DNA from: Actinomyces naeslundii
GTDB taxonomy: Bacteria > Actinomycetota > Actinomycetes > Actinomycetales > Actinomycetaceae
Assembly: GCF_001956585.1 (NCBI RefSeq)
Contig: NZ_MSRR01000001.1
Location: 62,001 to 126,000, forward strand
Direction: 5' to 3'
Length of the DNA: 64,000 bases
Shown: positions 9,016 to 18,900 of the stretch, in pieces
Layout: every line of letters starts with the position of its first letter
Position numbering within the stretch: the first letter of the stretch is position 1
Position numbers and translations under genes: made by a program
Notes under the pieces: generated by a model
The model's input: the letters and a program-made list of their open reading frames with translations, nothing else
Told to the model about the DNA's origin: nothing
Database searches by the model: none

Positions 9016-12000
9016 GTGAGCAGCACGCCCGATGACGAGTCCCGGGACTCATCCTCCGACGAGTCCTCGAGCAAGTCCGCCGACTCGTCCAGGCGGAAGA
9101 AACCGGAGAACGGAGCCGGACTCTTCGGTCTGGGACGCATGGGCGCCGGCGGGATCCGCCCTCCCCGCCCGCCGCGCAGCAAGACAGCACGCCGTCGCCC
9201 CGGCCCTTTGGCGCTGACCATCTCGATCGTCGCCGCGATCGCCGTCGTCATCGCCGTCCTGTCGCAGGTGTGGACCGAGGTCCTCTGGTTCAGCCAGATT
9301 GGCTACGCCCGCGTGCTGTGGACGCAGTGGATCGCCCTGATCGTCCTGTTCCTGGTGGGCTTCGCCATCATGTTTGGGGCCGTCTTCGTCTCGATGACGA
9401 GGGCGTACCGGGCCAGGGAGATCGGGATGCCCGACGACGAGGCCACCCGCAACCTCGAGGCCTACCGCACCGTGATCGAGCCCCTACGGCGTCGCCTGAC
9501 CTGGGTGGTGCCCGCAGTTCTCGCTCTGTTCGGATCGGCCTGGGAGCTGGCCCCCAACTGGCGCGAGGTGCTCCTGGCCTTCAACGCGCAGTCCTTCGGC
9601 GTCAAGGACCCCCAGTTCGGGATCGACATCTCCTTCTACGTCTTCATCCTTCCCGCCGTGCTGACGCTCGTGTCCTTCCTGGCCGGCGTCGTGCTGTTCT
9701 CCGGGGTGGCCTCCGTCGTCGTCCACTACCTCTACGGCGGCATCTCGGTGGTGCGCAAGCCCCACTTCACCAAGGCGGCGCGGATCCACCTGGCGGTCTT
9801 CCTGGCGCTGTACGCCGTCATCCGGGCAGCGGGGTACTGGCTGGGCCGCTACAGCGCCCTGTACGCCTCCAACTCCAAGTTCGACGGCGCCAACTACACC
9901 GACGTCAACGCGGTCATCCCCGCCAACGCGATCCTGGCGGCGATCGGGCTGGCCGTGGCGGTCCTGTTCATCGCCTCGGTGCGCTCGAGCTCCTGGCGCC
10001 TGCCGATCATCGGTGTGGCCGTCATGATCGTCTCCTCGCTGGTGGTGGGAACCGCCTACCCGCTGGTCATCCAGAAGTTCGTCGTCGATCCCAACGCCCA
10101 GCGTCAGGAGGCCGAGTACATCCAGCGCAACATCAACGCCACCAAGGCCGCCTACGGCCTGGAGAACGTGGAGACCACCAACTACGACGCCACGACGGAG
10201 GCAGCGGCCGGCCAGCTGGAGAAGGACGCGGAGTCCACCGCCTCGATCCGTCTGCTCGACCCGGGGCTGGTCTCACCGACCTTCCAGCAGCTCCAGCAGA
10301 ACAAGCAGTACTACTCCTTCGCCAACCGTCTCAACGTCGACCGCTACAAGGTGGGCTCCAGCAGCCGGGACACGGTCATCGCGGTGCGCGAGCTGAACCT
10401 GTCCGGCCTCGGCCAGGGACAGCGGACCTGGGTCAACGAGCACACGGTGTACACCCATGGCTACGGCGTCGTGAACGCCTACGGCAACACCGTGGCCTCC
10501 GGCGGCTACCCCTCCTTCTGGGAGGGCGGCATCCCGTCCAAGGGGGACCTGGGCAAGTACGAGCCCCGGATCTACTTCGGCCAGTCCTCGCCGTCCTACT
10601 CCATCGTGGGCGGTAAGGACAACGGCTCGCCGCGCGAGCTGGACTACCCCGATGACGAGTCCAAGACCGGTCAGGTCAACACCACCTTCTCCGGCAATGG
10701 TGGACCGAGCGTGTCCAATCCGTTCAACCGGCTCCTCTACGCCGCCAAGTTCCAGGAGCCCAACATCCTCTTCTCCCAGGAGGTACGTGAAGGCTCCCAG
10801 ATCCTCTACGACCGTGACCCGGCTAAACGGGTCTCCAAGGTGGCTCCGTGGCTGACCCTGGACAACAGCCCCTACCCGGCCGTCGTCGACCATGACGACA
10901 ACCCGGCCACGCCCAAGCGGGTCATGTGGATCCTCGACGGTTACACCACGACGAACAACTACCCCTACTCCCAGCACGAGTCGTTGGCTCAGGCGACGGC
11001 GACCGCCGACAGCCAGGGCGGGCTGCTCGGGGCGCCGGAGGAGTCCAACTACGTGCGCAACTCCGTCAAGGCCGTCGTTGACGCCTACGACGGGTCGGTC
11101 AAGCTCTACCAGTGGGATGACAAGGACCCGATCCTCAAGGCCTGGGAGAAGGTCTTCCCCGGGTCGGTCACTCCCATGAGCCAGATGAGTGCCGACCTCA
11201 TCGCGCACATGCGCTATCCGGAGGACCTGTTCAACGTCCAGCGCACCATGATGGCGAGCTATCACGTCGACGACGCCGCGGAGTTCTACTCCGGGGGCGA
11301 CTTCTGGAAGATCCCGGATGATCCGACCACGCCCGGCCAGGACCAGCAGGCCCCCTACTACCTGACCCTCAAGATGCCGGGGCAGGAGCAGGCGAGCTTC
11401 TCCCTGTCCAGTGCCTACATCATTGGTGGTAACACCAACCGCAACGTTCTCACCGGCTTCCTCGCGGTGGACTCCGAGACGTCCCCTGGTACGGGGAAGA
11501 AGGGCCAGCGCAGTGCGAGCTACGGCAAGCTGAGACTCCTGGAGCTGCCACGATCCTCGAATGTCTCCGGCCCCGGTCAGGTGCAGAACATCTTCGACTC
11601 CAACCCGGCGGCCTCCACGACCCTGAACCTGCTCTCCCAGCAAGGATCCCAGGTCATCAAGGGCAACCTGCTGACCTTGCCGGTGGGAGGCGGCCTGCTC
11701 TACGTCCAGCCCGTCTACGTGCAGTCGTCGTCCGGTACTCAGTACCCGCTGCTGCGCAAGGTGCTGGTCTCCTTCGGTGACAAGGTCGGTTTCGCCGACA
11801 CCCTCTCGGGGGCGCTCGACCAGGTCTTCGGCGGCAACTCCGGGGCGACGACGGGGGAGCAGGCCGTCAACGGTGATGCCGGAGCGGCCAACGACACCAA
11901 CGAGTCCACTGACGGCAAGGATCCGACGGCGGGCGGTGGGGCCACGGCCTCGCCGGCGCCGAGCGCCGAGCCCACGGCCTCTGCGAGCGCGTCGGCCACC

Positions 12001-12198
12001 CCGTCCGCTGAGCCGTCGGCAGCAGGATCCTCGGACCCGAAGGCCGAGCTCAACCAGGCTCTGTCGGACGCCCAGACCGCGATGACCGACTCGGACAACG
12101 CCAGGAGCAAGGGCGACTGGGCGGCGTACGGCGATGCGCAGAAGCGCCTCAACGATGCCGTCAACCGGGCCATCGCCGCGCAGCAGAAGCTGGGCTGA
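9016..12198 (+). CDS. UPF0182 family large membrane protein
   Basis: 1060 residues. A disordered, Ser/Lys-rich N-terminus is followed by seven predicted transmembrane segments within about residues 70-345 (for example WIALIVLFLVGFAIMFGAVF and LPIIGVAVMIVSSLVVGTA), then a large extracytoplasmic region containing typical UPF0182 blocks (RPW-type core, YTHGYGVVNAYGN, FGQSSPSYSIVG, LLYAAKFQEPNILFS). The C-terminus is Ala/Ser/Pro/Thr-rich and ends in a short coiled coil (AELNQALSDAQTAMTDSDNA). GTG 9016 follows GGAGCAGG. The family is universal in Actinobacteria but of unknown function; its fixed neighbourhood with a membrane PDZ-Lon protease suggests a shared envelope role (inference). Confidence 0.93.
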   Translation: MSSTPDDESRDSSSDESSSKSADSSRRKKPENGAGLFGLGRMGAGGIRPPRPPRSKTARRRPGPLALTISIVAAIAVVIAVLSQVWTEVLWFSQIGYARVLWTQWIALIVLFLVGFAIMFGAVFVSMTRAYRAREIGMPDDEATRNLEAYRTVIEPLRRRLTWVVPAVLALFGSAWELAPNWREVLLAFNAQSFGVKDPQFGIDISFYVFILPAVLTLVSFLAGVVLFSGVASVVVHYLYGGISVVRKPHFTKAARIHLAVFLALYAVIRAAGYWLGRYSALYASNSKFDGANYTDVNAVIPANAILAAIGLAVAVLFIASVRSSSWRLPIIGVAVMIVSSLVVGTAYPLVIQKFVVDPNAQRQEAEYIQRNINATKAAYGLENVETTNYDATTEAAAGQLEKDAESTASIRLLDPGLVSPTFQQLQQNKQYYSFANRLNVDRYKVGSSSRDTVIAVRELNLSGLGQGQRTWVNEHTVYTHGYGVVNAYGNTVASGGYPSFWEGGIPSKGDLGKYEPRIYFGQSSPSYSIVGGKDNGSPRELDYPDDESKTGQVNTTFSGNGGPSVSNPFNRLLYAAKFQEPNILFSQEVREGSQILYDRDPAKRVSKVAPWLTLDNSPYPAVVDHDDNPATPKRVMWILDGYTTTNNYPYSQHESLAQATATADSQGGLLGAPEESNYVRNSVKAVVDAYDGSVKLYQWDDKDPILKAWEKVFPGSVTPMSQMSADLIAHMRYPEDLFNVQRTMMASYHVDDAAEFYSGGDFWKIPDDPTTPGQDQQAPYYLTLKMPGQEQASFSLSSAYIIGGNTNRNVLTGFLAVDSETSPGTGKKGQRSASYGKLRLLELPRSSNVSGPGQVQNIFDSNPAASTTLNLLSQQGSQVIKGNLLTLPVGGGLLYVQPVYVQSSSGTQYPLLRKVLVSFGDKVGFADTLSGALDQVFGGNSGATTGEQAVNGDAGAANDTNESTDGKDPTAGGGATASPAPSAEPTASASASATPSAEPSAAGSSDPKAELNQALSDAQTAMTDSDNARSKGDWAAYGDAQKRLNDAVNRAIAAQQKLG

Positions 12199-12218
12199 GC
12201 CCACTCAGAGCGCAGCAT

Positions 12219-12271
12219 GAGGGCGTGCCCTGCGACCCGCCTCACCGGGCGGTGAGCAAGGGCACGCCCTC
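12219..12271 (+). terminator. Cruciform-like terminator after the UPF0182 gene
   Basis: A 13-bp perfect outer stem (GAGGGCGTGCCCT with AGGGCACGCCCTC) encloses a smaller hairpin (CTCACC/GGTGAG). It begins 21 bp after the stop codon. There is only a short T run (TTT) downstream. Confidence 0.75.
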
Positions 12272-12318
12272 GCTGTTTGCCTCGAGGGCGGGGTGGCCCC
12301 TAAGGTTGGTCTCACCGA

Positions 12319-12395
12319 CGCGGGGTGGAGCAGTTCGGTAGCTCGCCGGGCTCATAACCCGGAGGTCGCAGGTTCGAATCCTGTCCCCGCTACCA
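12319..12395 (+). tRNA. initiator tRNA-fMet (CAU)
   Basis: 77-nt cloverleaf with encoded CCA. Acceptor CGCGGGG pairs with CCCCGC, leaving position 1 (C) opposite U72 unpaired, which marks an initiator tRNA. The anticodon CAT is at 12353-12355 in a stem with three consecutive G:C pairs (CCGGG/CCCGG), also an initiator hallmark. The T arm contains GGTTCGAATCC. It stands alone, with terminators on both sides. Confidence 0.96.
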
Positions 12396-12399
12396 CTCC

Positions 12400-12435
12400 A
12401 GAGGTGCCCGGTCCTTCCAAGGACCGGGCACCTCT
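12400..12435 (+). terminator. Terminator after tRNA-fMet
   Basis: Near-perfect 15-17 bp hairpin: AGAGGTGCCCGGTCC pairs with GGACCGGGCACCTCT around the loop TTCCAA. It starts five bases after the CCA end of the tRNA, so it would end the tRNA transcript before ppk2. Confidence 0.85.
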
Positions 12436-12503
12436 GTATCTGTCTGCACGGAGGATTGTCCAGTTGCCTGCGCGCTTGGGTGAGATCTGTGCGAGACTCA
12501 AGC

Positions 12504-13364
12504 ATGGCAAAGAAGCACCCCACCATGGACCGCTCCCTGTACGAGGCCGAGCTGCTGAGGCTGCAGGCGGAGCTGGTCGAGATGCAGGAGTGGGTCAGGG
12601 CCACCGGCGCCCGCGTCGTCGTCATCTTCGAAGGTCGTGACGCGGCCGGCAAGGGTGGGGCGATCAAACGGATCACCGAGTACCTCAACCCGCGTATCGC
12701 ACGCGTGGTCGCACTTCCCGTACCCACCGAGCGCGAGCGCACCCAGTGGTACTTCCAACGCTACATCGCGCACCTGCCCGCCGCCGGCGAGATCTGCCTG
12801 TTCGACCGCTCCTGGTACAACCGCGGCGGCGTCGAGCACGTCATGGGCTACTGCACCCCGGAGGAGCACCGGCGCTTCCTCCAGCAGTGCCCGGTCTTCG
12901 AGAGGATGCTCGTCGACGACGGCATCCTGCTGCGCAAGTACTGGTTCTCCGTGCCCCAGAAGGAGCAGTACAAACGGTTCAAGTCGAGGATGACCGACCC
13001 CATGCGGCGCTGGAAGCTCTCACCCACGGACCTGGAGGCTCTGCCCCGCTGGGAGGACTACTCGCGCGCCAAGGACGAGATGTTCGTCCACACCGACATC
13101 GACTCCGCGCGCTGGCACGTCGTGGAGTCGGCGGACAAGCGCAAGGCTCGTATCAACATGATCCACCACCTGCTGGAGTCCATTCCCTACGAGCACGTGG
13201 AGCGTCCCGAGATGACGTTCCCGAAGAAGTCCTCCTTGCCGTCGTCGGGCTACCGCCGCACGGACCGCTCCCTCCAGAGCGAGGTGCCCGACTACGCGGC
13301 CACCCTCAGCGAGTCCGATGCGCCCGAGCGCTACGTGGACCTCGAGGACCAGGGGATCGGCTAG
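12504..13364 (+). CDS. ppk2: Polyphosphate kinase 2 (PPK2)
   Basis: 286 residues, one-domain PPK2 enzyme using polyphosphate to phosphorylate nucleoside diphosphates (or the reverse). The Walker A-like loop GRDAAGKGG is at 44-52, Walker B FDRSWYNRGG begins at about 100, and the lid region has RKYWFSVPQKEQ and RMTDPMRRWKLSP. The length and single domain fit class I PPK2. ATG 12504 (AKKHPTMDRSLY) is preferred to ATG 12456 because the upstream residues are not conserved-looking. The gene converges on the sirtuin gene; the stop codons overlap by 4 bp. Confidence 0.93.
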   Translation: MAKKHPTMDRSLYEAELLRLQAELVEMQEWVRATGARVVVIFEGRDAAGKGGAIKRITEYLNPRIARVVALPVPTERERTQWYFQRYIAHLPAAGEICLFDRSWYNRGGVEHVMGYCTPEEHRRFLQQCPVFERMLVDDGILLRKYWFSVPQKEQYKRFKSRMTDPMRRWKLSPTDLEALPRWEDYSRAKDEMFVHTDIDSARWHVVESADKRKARINMIHHLLESIPYEHVERPEMTFPKKSSLPSSGYRRTDRSLQSEVPDYAATLSESDAPERYVDLEDQGIG

Positions 13365-14116
13365 GGCTGTCGCCTCAGACGCTCCAGCTCCTGGAAGACC
13401 TGGCCGACCGGCTCACGGATGATGAGGTCGGCGCGGGAGTCGTACGGCGTGGGAGTCGCGTTCATGAGGACCAGGCGCTCACCGGCGTAGTAGTCGATGA
13501 GGCCCGCCGCCGGGTAGACGACCAGGCTCGTTCCGGCCACGATCAGCAGGTCCGCCTCCGAGATGGCCCGCACGGCGCCCTCGATGACGTCGTTGTCCAG
13601 CATCTCCCCGTAGAACACGATGTCCGGCCGCAGCACCGAGGCGCAGGCAGGGCAGCGGGGAACCGCGCCGGAGCGGGCGCCGTCGACGTCGTCCAGGGTG
13701 AAGCGCTCACCGCAGCCGGTGCAGGTCAGACGCGACCAGTTGCCGTGCAGCTCGAGGACCCGCTCGGAACCGGCTCGCTGGTGGAGGCCGTCGATGTTCT
13801 GCGTGACCACGGCAGACAGCTTCCCGGCCCTCTCCAGATCGGCCATGAACCTGTGGGCCGCGTTGGGGGCCACGCCGTCGCGGGCGTTCTCCTGGGCGAA
13901 CCACTCCCAGTAGGCCTGCGGGTGCACGGTGAAGAAGTCGATGGACAGGACCTGCTCCAGGGGGATCTCTCGCTCCTGGTGGTAGAAGCCCTTGGCGCCC
14001 CGGAAGTCAGGGATCCCCGACTCCGTGGAGACCCCGGCGCCGCCGAAGAAGACGATGCGCTGCGACTGCGCGATCCACTGACTGAGCAGGCCCCATTGGC
14101 CGTCCTGGTGGTCCAT
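13361..14116 (-). CDS. NAD-dependent protein deacylase, Sir2 family
   Basis: 251-residue sirtuin. The NAD motif GAGVSTESGIPDFR is at 26-39, TQNIDGLH at 105-112, the catalytic His124 is in LELHGNW, and the zinc-binding cysteines are Cys132/135 and Cys155/158. C-terminal GTSLVVYPAAGLI is also typical. It should remove acyl groups from lysines while consuming NAD; its relation to nudC, about 12 kb away, is not evident. It lies 10 bp downstream of the small membrane protein gene on the same strand, so the two are probably cotranscribed. Confidence 0.93.
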   Translation of the reverse strand: MDHQDGQWGLLSQWIAQSQRIVFFGGAGVSTESGIPDFRGAKGFYHQEREIPLEQVLSIDFFTVHPQAYWEWFAQENARDGVAPNAAHRFMADLERAGKLSAVVTQNIDGLHQRAGSERVLELHGNWSRLTCTGCGERFTLDDVDGARSGAVPRCPACASVLRPDIVFYGEMLDNDVIEGAVRAISEADLLIVAGTSLVVYPAAGLIDYYAGERLVLMNATPTPYDSRADLIIREPVGQVFQELERLRRQP

Positions 14117-14126
14117 GCACCCCAGC

Positions 14127-14582
14127 CTAACGGTGGGGACTGATCCTGCAGGGGCAGAGCTGGAACCTGTCGCGGCGCCATATGAGGCACATGCTCAGGA
14201 CGCACGCGACAGTCGACAGTGTCCCGGTGACATAGCGCTCGAAGTCGCTGGTGGTGATGAAGAGGTTGAACACCGAGGCGATGAACAGCCACAGGGTCGA
14301 GACGTACACAATGCTACGTGCGGTGCGCTCACGCAGGGGACGGCGCAGCAGGCCGCCGTACCTGAGGTATGCCAGGGCGCAACCGAACCAGGCCAGGAAG
14401 AGTGCCAGGTTGACCGGCCTGAGTAGGAGCGGGGAGACGGTATAGGCACCGCCCAGGACGAACCGGCCTAAGGGAAGTCCGAGGGCCAGCAGAAGCTGCA
14501 GCACGCCGTTGACGAAGAACAAGACGGCGCACACGGCCGCGAGCACGGGTGACCTCATGAGAGCGACTGTATCGGTCCGCAT
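14127..14582 (-). CDS. Small multi-pass membrane protein, unknown function
   Basis: 151 residues with about four hydrophobic segments (LAAVCAVLFFVNGVLQLLLAL, LLRPVNLALFLAWFGCALAY, IVYVSTLWLFIASVFNLF, VTGTLSTVACVLSMCLIW) and a basic C-terminus. The sequence is not a family I recognise. The start at 14582 is uncertain; the internal ATG at 14558 gives a shorter N-terminus and fits better as a membrane protein start. It is followed after 10 bp by the sirtuin gene, which suggests an operon. Confidence 0.6.
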   Translation of the reverse strand: MRTDTVALMRSPVLAAVCAVLFFVNGVLQLLLALGLPLGRFVLGGAYTVSPLLLRPVNLALFLAWFGCALAYLRYGGLLRRPLRERTARSIVYVSTLWLFIASVFNLFITTSDFERYVTGTLSTVACVLSMCLIWRRDRFQLCPCRISPHR

Positions 14583-14633
14583 CCCGACAACGTGAGGAAC
14601 CGAGGGGTAGATGGCTCAGCGTTGGGCCAGGTG

Positions 14634-15230
14634 TCAGTGGATTGGCCGGTAGTTGGTGCGATCGGCCTCGGTCACGTCCCGAATCACCCGAGCCGGGTTA
14701 CCCGCAGCGATGACACCGGAGGGAATGCTGCGGGTAACAACGCTGCCTCCTCCGACGACACTACCCGAGCCAATGGTCACGCCGGGGAGGACCGTGACGT
14801 TGCCACCGATCCAGACGTCGTCGCCGATCGTGATCGGACGAGCTCGGCAGGCGCCGTCGGCGCGCTCACGAGGATCCAGCGCGTGGTTGGAGGTGTACAG
14901 GCCGACCTTGGGACCCAGAAGCACATTGTCTCCGATGGTGATCGGGGCGCCGTCGAGCATGACGCAGTCGAAGTTCGCAAAGAAATGGGAGCCGAGGTGG
15001 ATATTGCGTCCGAACTCGCACCGGAACGTCGGCTCGAGGCTCACCTCGCGGCCCATCGATCCCACGATCCGACGCAACAGGGCCTCGCGTTCCTCAGCGG
15101 GCCGACCGTAGGAGCGGTTGTACGCATCGGTGGCCCGGACGGTCTCGATCCGCGCTGTGACGAGCTCTGGCGTCAGGTCGTCGTACATCGCGCCAGTCGC
15201 CATATGAGCGAATTGCTCCGTTAGGTTCAT
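14634..15230 (-). CDS. Sugar O-acetyltransferase (LacA/Maa/NodL type, hexapeptide)
   Basis: 198 residues. An N-terminal Maa-type helical region (MATGAMYDDLTPELVTAR; RATDAYNRSYGR) precedes a left-handed beta-helix of hexapeptide repeats (FGRNIHLGSHFFANFDCVML, GDNVLLGPKVGLYT, GDDVWIGGNVTVLPG, IPSGVIAAGNPARVI). The catalytic His is in TSNHALDP. It would transfer acetyl from acetyl-CoA to a sugar such as maltose or galactoside; the substrate is not determined by sequence. ATG 15230 is chosen over 15344 because homologues start near MNLTEQF-like positions and AGGA-type leaders lie upstream. Confidence 0.88.
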   Translation of the reverse strand: MNLTEQFAHMATGAMYDDLTPELVTARIETVRATDAYNRSYGRPAEEREALLRRIVGSMGREVSLEPTFRCEFGRNIHLGSHFFANFDCVMLDGAPITIGDNVLLGPKVGLYTSNHALDPRERADGACRARPITIGDDVWIGGNVTVLPGVTIGSGSVVGGGSVVTRSIPSGVIAAGNPARVIRDVTEADRTNYRPIH

Positions 15231-15414
15231 GCTGACCGGTCCTAATCTCCTGCTGTGTCGGTTCATCGTCTTAGAGAGCCTAGATCCGATGCCGTCTCGC
15301 GGGTGATGGTCTGGGATCAGGGTAGGAAATCGAGCGGCTATCACCGCCCTAATCCCCGGATATCCGGGAAATTGGCCTCAGCCTCCTGACAGGACGCCAA
15401 GCACAACGGCAAGG

Positions 15415-15464
15415 GCCCAGATCAGCGGCGGAACGGTTGGGATGATGCTCCGCCGGATCTGGGC
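15415..15464 (-). terminator. Terminator downstream of the DUF3107 gene
   Basis: Inverted repeat GCCCAGATC / GATCTGGGC with an inner CGGCGG/CCGCCG extension. It lies about 30 bp past the stop of the DUF3107 gene in the 263-bp gap before the acetyltransferase gene. Confidence 0.6.
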
Positions 15465-15493
15465 TCTTTGCGCATTCGTCGAGAGGAGGCGGC

Positions 15494-15709
15494 TCAGATA
15501 CCGAAGCCGACCCGGCGGGGCTCGGCCTCACCGAGCTCGATGTACGCCAGGGAGCCGGCCGGCACGAAGACCTTGCGGCCCTTGTCGTCGCTGAGGGTGA
15601 CGGCCTTGGTCTCGGCGTCGGCCACGGCGGCCAGCACCTTCTCCTGGGAGTCGGAGGTCTCCAGTGAGAGCTCGCGGCTGGCGTGCTTGATTCCGATCGT
15701 GACCTGCAT
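15494..15709 (-). CDS. DUF3107 family small protein
   Basis: 71 residues, beginning QVTIGIKHASRELSLET and ending EPRRVGFGI, a pattern of the DUF3107 family (similar to M. tuberculosis TB9.4/Rv3208A, from memory). Likely a small beta-rich cytoplasmic protein of unknown function. ATG 15709 has AAGGAG at good spacing; the frame extends upstream to 15724 but that start lacks a leader. It is transcribed divergently from adnA, with about 250 bp between them. Confidence 0.85.
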   Translation of the reverse strand: MQVTIGIKHASRELSLETSDSQEKVLAAVADAETKAVTLSDDKGRKVFVPAGSLAYIELGEAEPRRVGFGI

Positions 15710-15958
15710 GGGACTCCTTCGCATCGTCTGTGTGCCGTATTGAGCGGCGTGCCGCCCATCGGGGGGAGAGGCGGCGTGAACCTGCCCTGATCCTAGAGGC
15801 GCCCGGGCGCGCCAGAGGTCCGATTACCCCCGGCACCGCGCCGTTTCGCGCCACGCGGACAGGCGACCCGCCGGTTTCTCGGCGCTGAGGGGGCGGTTGT
15901 CGGTGACGATCCTTTAACGGTGCGCGTTCCTGTCGGTGACCCGTGGTGAGATGGTCCC

Positions 15959-18900
15959 ATGCTCCAGGACCCCGTCCGTCTCCTTCCGCCCCCCGAGGCG
16001 CCCGAGCTCCCCGCCGCTGACGCCGATGGGCAGCGGGTCCTGGATCGCGTGGCTGATGGGTCCAACGTCGTCGTCCTGGGGGCTCCCGGGACCGGTAAGA
16101 CGTCTCTGGCCCTGAGGCTGCTGGCCGAGGCGGTCGCAGGCGGCCGGGACGCCGTTCTGCTCGCACCCACCCGCACGCGTGCGGACTGGCTGCGGGGGCG
16201 AGCCGCCCACCTGCTGCGCGAGGGCCATGGCGATGGCGTCGTACGGGTCCGCACCCCGGCCGCCCTGGCCCTGACGATCCTGACCACCTCTCTGACCAGG
16301 CGGCCCGACCCGTTGCCTCCCCCGGTTCTTCTGGCCGGTGCGGAGGAGGACTCCGTCCTGGCCTCGATGATCAGCGCCATCAGCTGGCCGGGGCTCCCGG
16401 TCGAGGCGACCGGCTCGAGGGCCTTCCGTTCCGAGCTGCGCAACCTCCTGGCACGTGCTGGGGAGCTCGGCGTCACCGCCGATGAGCTGGCCGAGCTGGG
16501 GCGCCGGCTCAACGTCCCCATCTGGGGGCCGGCCGCCCAGCTTCTGCGCACGTGGGACGCGCAGGGCCGGACCAGTGCCGAGCGCAGGGCGCAGACCCGC
16601 AAGATGGACACCGCCCGTCTCCAGGACCGAGCCGTGGAAGCCCTGGGATCCTGGAACTCCGACGCCGTCACCGTCCCCCGACCCGTCCCCGATCTCATCA
16701 TCGTCGACGACTACCAGGACTGCACGGCCGCCACCGCCAGGCTCCTGACGGCCTTGGCCGCCCCGGACCCCGACGGGCACCGGGCGCAGATCGCGGTACT
16801 GGGAGACCCCGATGTCGCGGTCGAGACCTTCCGCGGCGGCACGCCCAGCCTGCTCGTCGCCGCCGAGGACCACACGGGCCTCGGAGCCAGCCGCCTGCGG
16901 CTGACTACCCGCTACCGGGGCGAACCGGCGATCGCGGCGGTGGTCGCCGACCAGAGCGCCCGGGTCCCGGTGACCGGCACGGCGGCCCACCGGCAGGCGT
17001 ACTTGGTCCCCCGTACCTCGGCCTCGCGCGGCTCCGGGGCGCCTGACGCGGACCGGGTGACGGCGCCGACCGGTGTCGAGGCGATCCTGGCCTCCTCCGC
17101 CTGGCAGGAACGTGCACACGTCGCCCGGGCTCTCAGGCTCGAGCACGTCCATCACGGCACTGCCTGGTCGCAGATGGCGGTCATCGTCCGCAGCGCCGCC
17201 GACGCCGAGTCACTCGCCAGGGACCTGCGTCGGCGGGGCGTTCCCCTGGCCTCCCGCACGCCCGCGGTGCTGCTGCGCGCAGAACCGGCGGCCGCCGCGC
17301 TCCTGGACATCGTGCGCGCCGCCATCCGCGACCAGCTCGGTGGGTGCGGCGAACCGCCTCAGCGTGAGGCCGCCATCAACCTCCTCACCAGCCCCCTGGT
17401 GGGGCTGACCACCATGGACCTGCGCCGGCTGCGCCGCAGGCTGCGCCAGGACCCGGAGGCCGCGGTCGCGAGTGTCAGCGGGGCCGAGCCCAGTGAGCCC
17501 GGCGTCTCCACCGAGGCCACCACCAGGACCGCTTCTCGAACCGGTGCCGATGCCGCCCTCCTGTCCCTGCTGGCCGATACCGATCAGGCCTCCGCCTTCG
17601 CCCGGTCCCTGGACGGGGAGCCGCTGGGCGCCCAGGCGGATCGGCTCCTCACCGCCGCCCGGATCATTGAGGCACTGCGCGCTGCCGTCGGGGGACTGCC
17701 TGCCGATGCCCCTCGCGATGTCGAGGCCCTGCTCTGGGCCGCCTGGCACGCCTCCGACCGGGCCGAGGCCTGGCGGGCCGTCGCCCTGCAGCCCTCCGGA
17801 AGCTCCGTGCGCTCGCTCCTGTCCGAGGCCGCCGAGCACGACCTCGACGTCGTCACGACCCTCTTCAAGCGCGCTGAGGTCTGGGCCGAGCGTCATCCGG
17901 GCCAGGACGCGTCCACCTTCCTGAGCGAGCTCGACGCCGAGGTCCTGCCCTCGGACTCCGTCGCCCCCCAGGGCCGGCGCCCGGAGGGCGTCGCCGTGAT
18001 GACCCCGGCTCGTTGCGCCGGCCAGGAGTGGGAGCTCGTCGTGGTCACCGGGCTGGAGCGGGACCGCTGGCCGGACCTGCGCCTGAGGGACTCCCTGACC
18101 CGCACCGGCCTCCTCGTCGACGCGGTCACCGACCGTTTGGCGGCAGGTGTCACCGCGTCGGGGGACGGGGCCGGCGGCAGCGGCGCCGTCGCCGCCGCGC
18201 GGGCACAGGTGCGCGCCGACGAGCGCCGCATGCTCATCATGGCCCTCTCCCGCGCCACCAGACGCCTTCTGCTGACCGCCGCCGCTGACGCCGAGCACGC
18301 CCCCTCACCCTTTCTGACGGAGATCGCCCAGAGCGCCGGGATCGCCCTGACCGATGCCGACGGCGCCCCCCTCCTCAGCCCCGACACCGGAGACCTCACC
18401 CTGCGCGGCCTGGTGGGGGAGCTGCGCCGCGCGGCTGTCGCCGGGAACCTGGAGACGGCCACCGCCGATGAGCGCCGGCGCGGCCAGGTCGCCGTCGAGC
18501 TGCTGGCCGATCTCGCTCGCCGGGACGTTCCCGGCGCCGACCCCGTCACCTGGATCGGTGCGGCAGGCCCCACCTCTACCAGCCCTCTCGTCGCCGAGGG
18601 GGAGCGGATACGAGTCAGCCCCTCCGACGTTGAGGGCCTGGCCGCCTGCCCCCTCAAGTGGTTCCTGAGCCGCAACGGCGGCTCGGTCCCCGCCAGCGAC
18701 GCCCAGGCCCTGGGCAGTCTCATCCACGAGATCGCCGAGCGGGCGGAGAAGGAGCACCTGCGCGGCCCTGCCCTGAAGGCGGCCTTCGAGGAACGTCTGG
18801 GCGGCCTCGGCTATCCCGACACCTGGCTGGGAGGCCTGGCCTCCGACCGCGCCCGCGCCATGATCGAGCGCCTCGACGCCTACCTGAGTGACTGCGACGC

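Noticed and set aside
10273-12204. 643-codon minus-strand frame over the UPF0182 gene
   Set aside because: No signal, domain or leader; the sense frame is a strongly recognisable UPF0182 protein.
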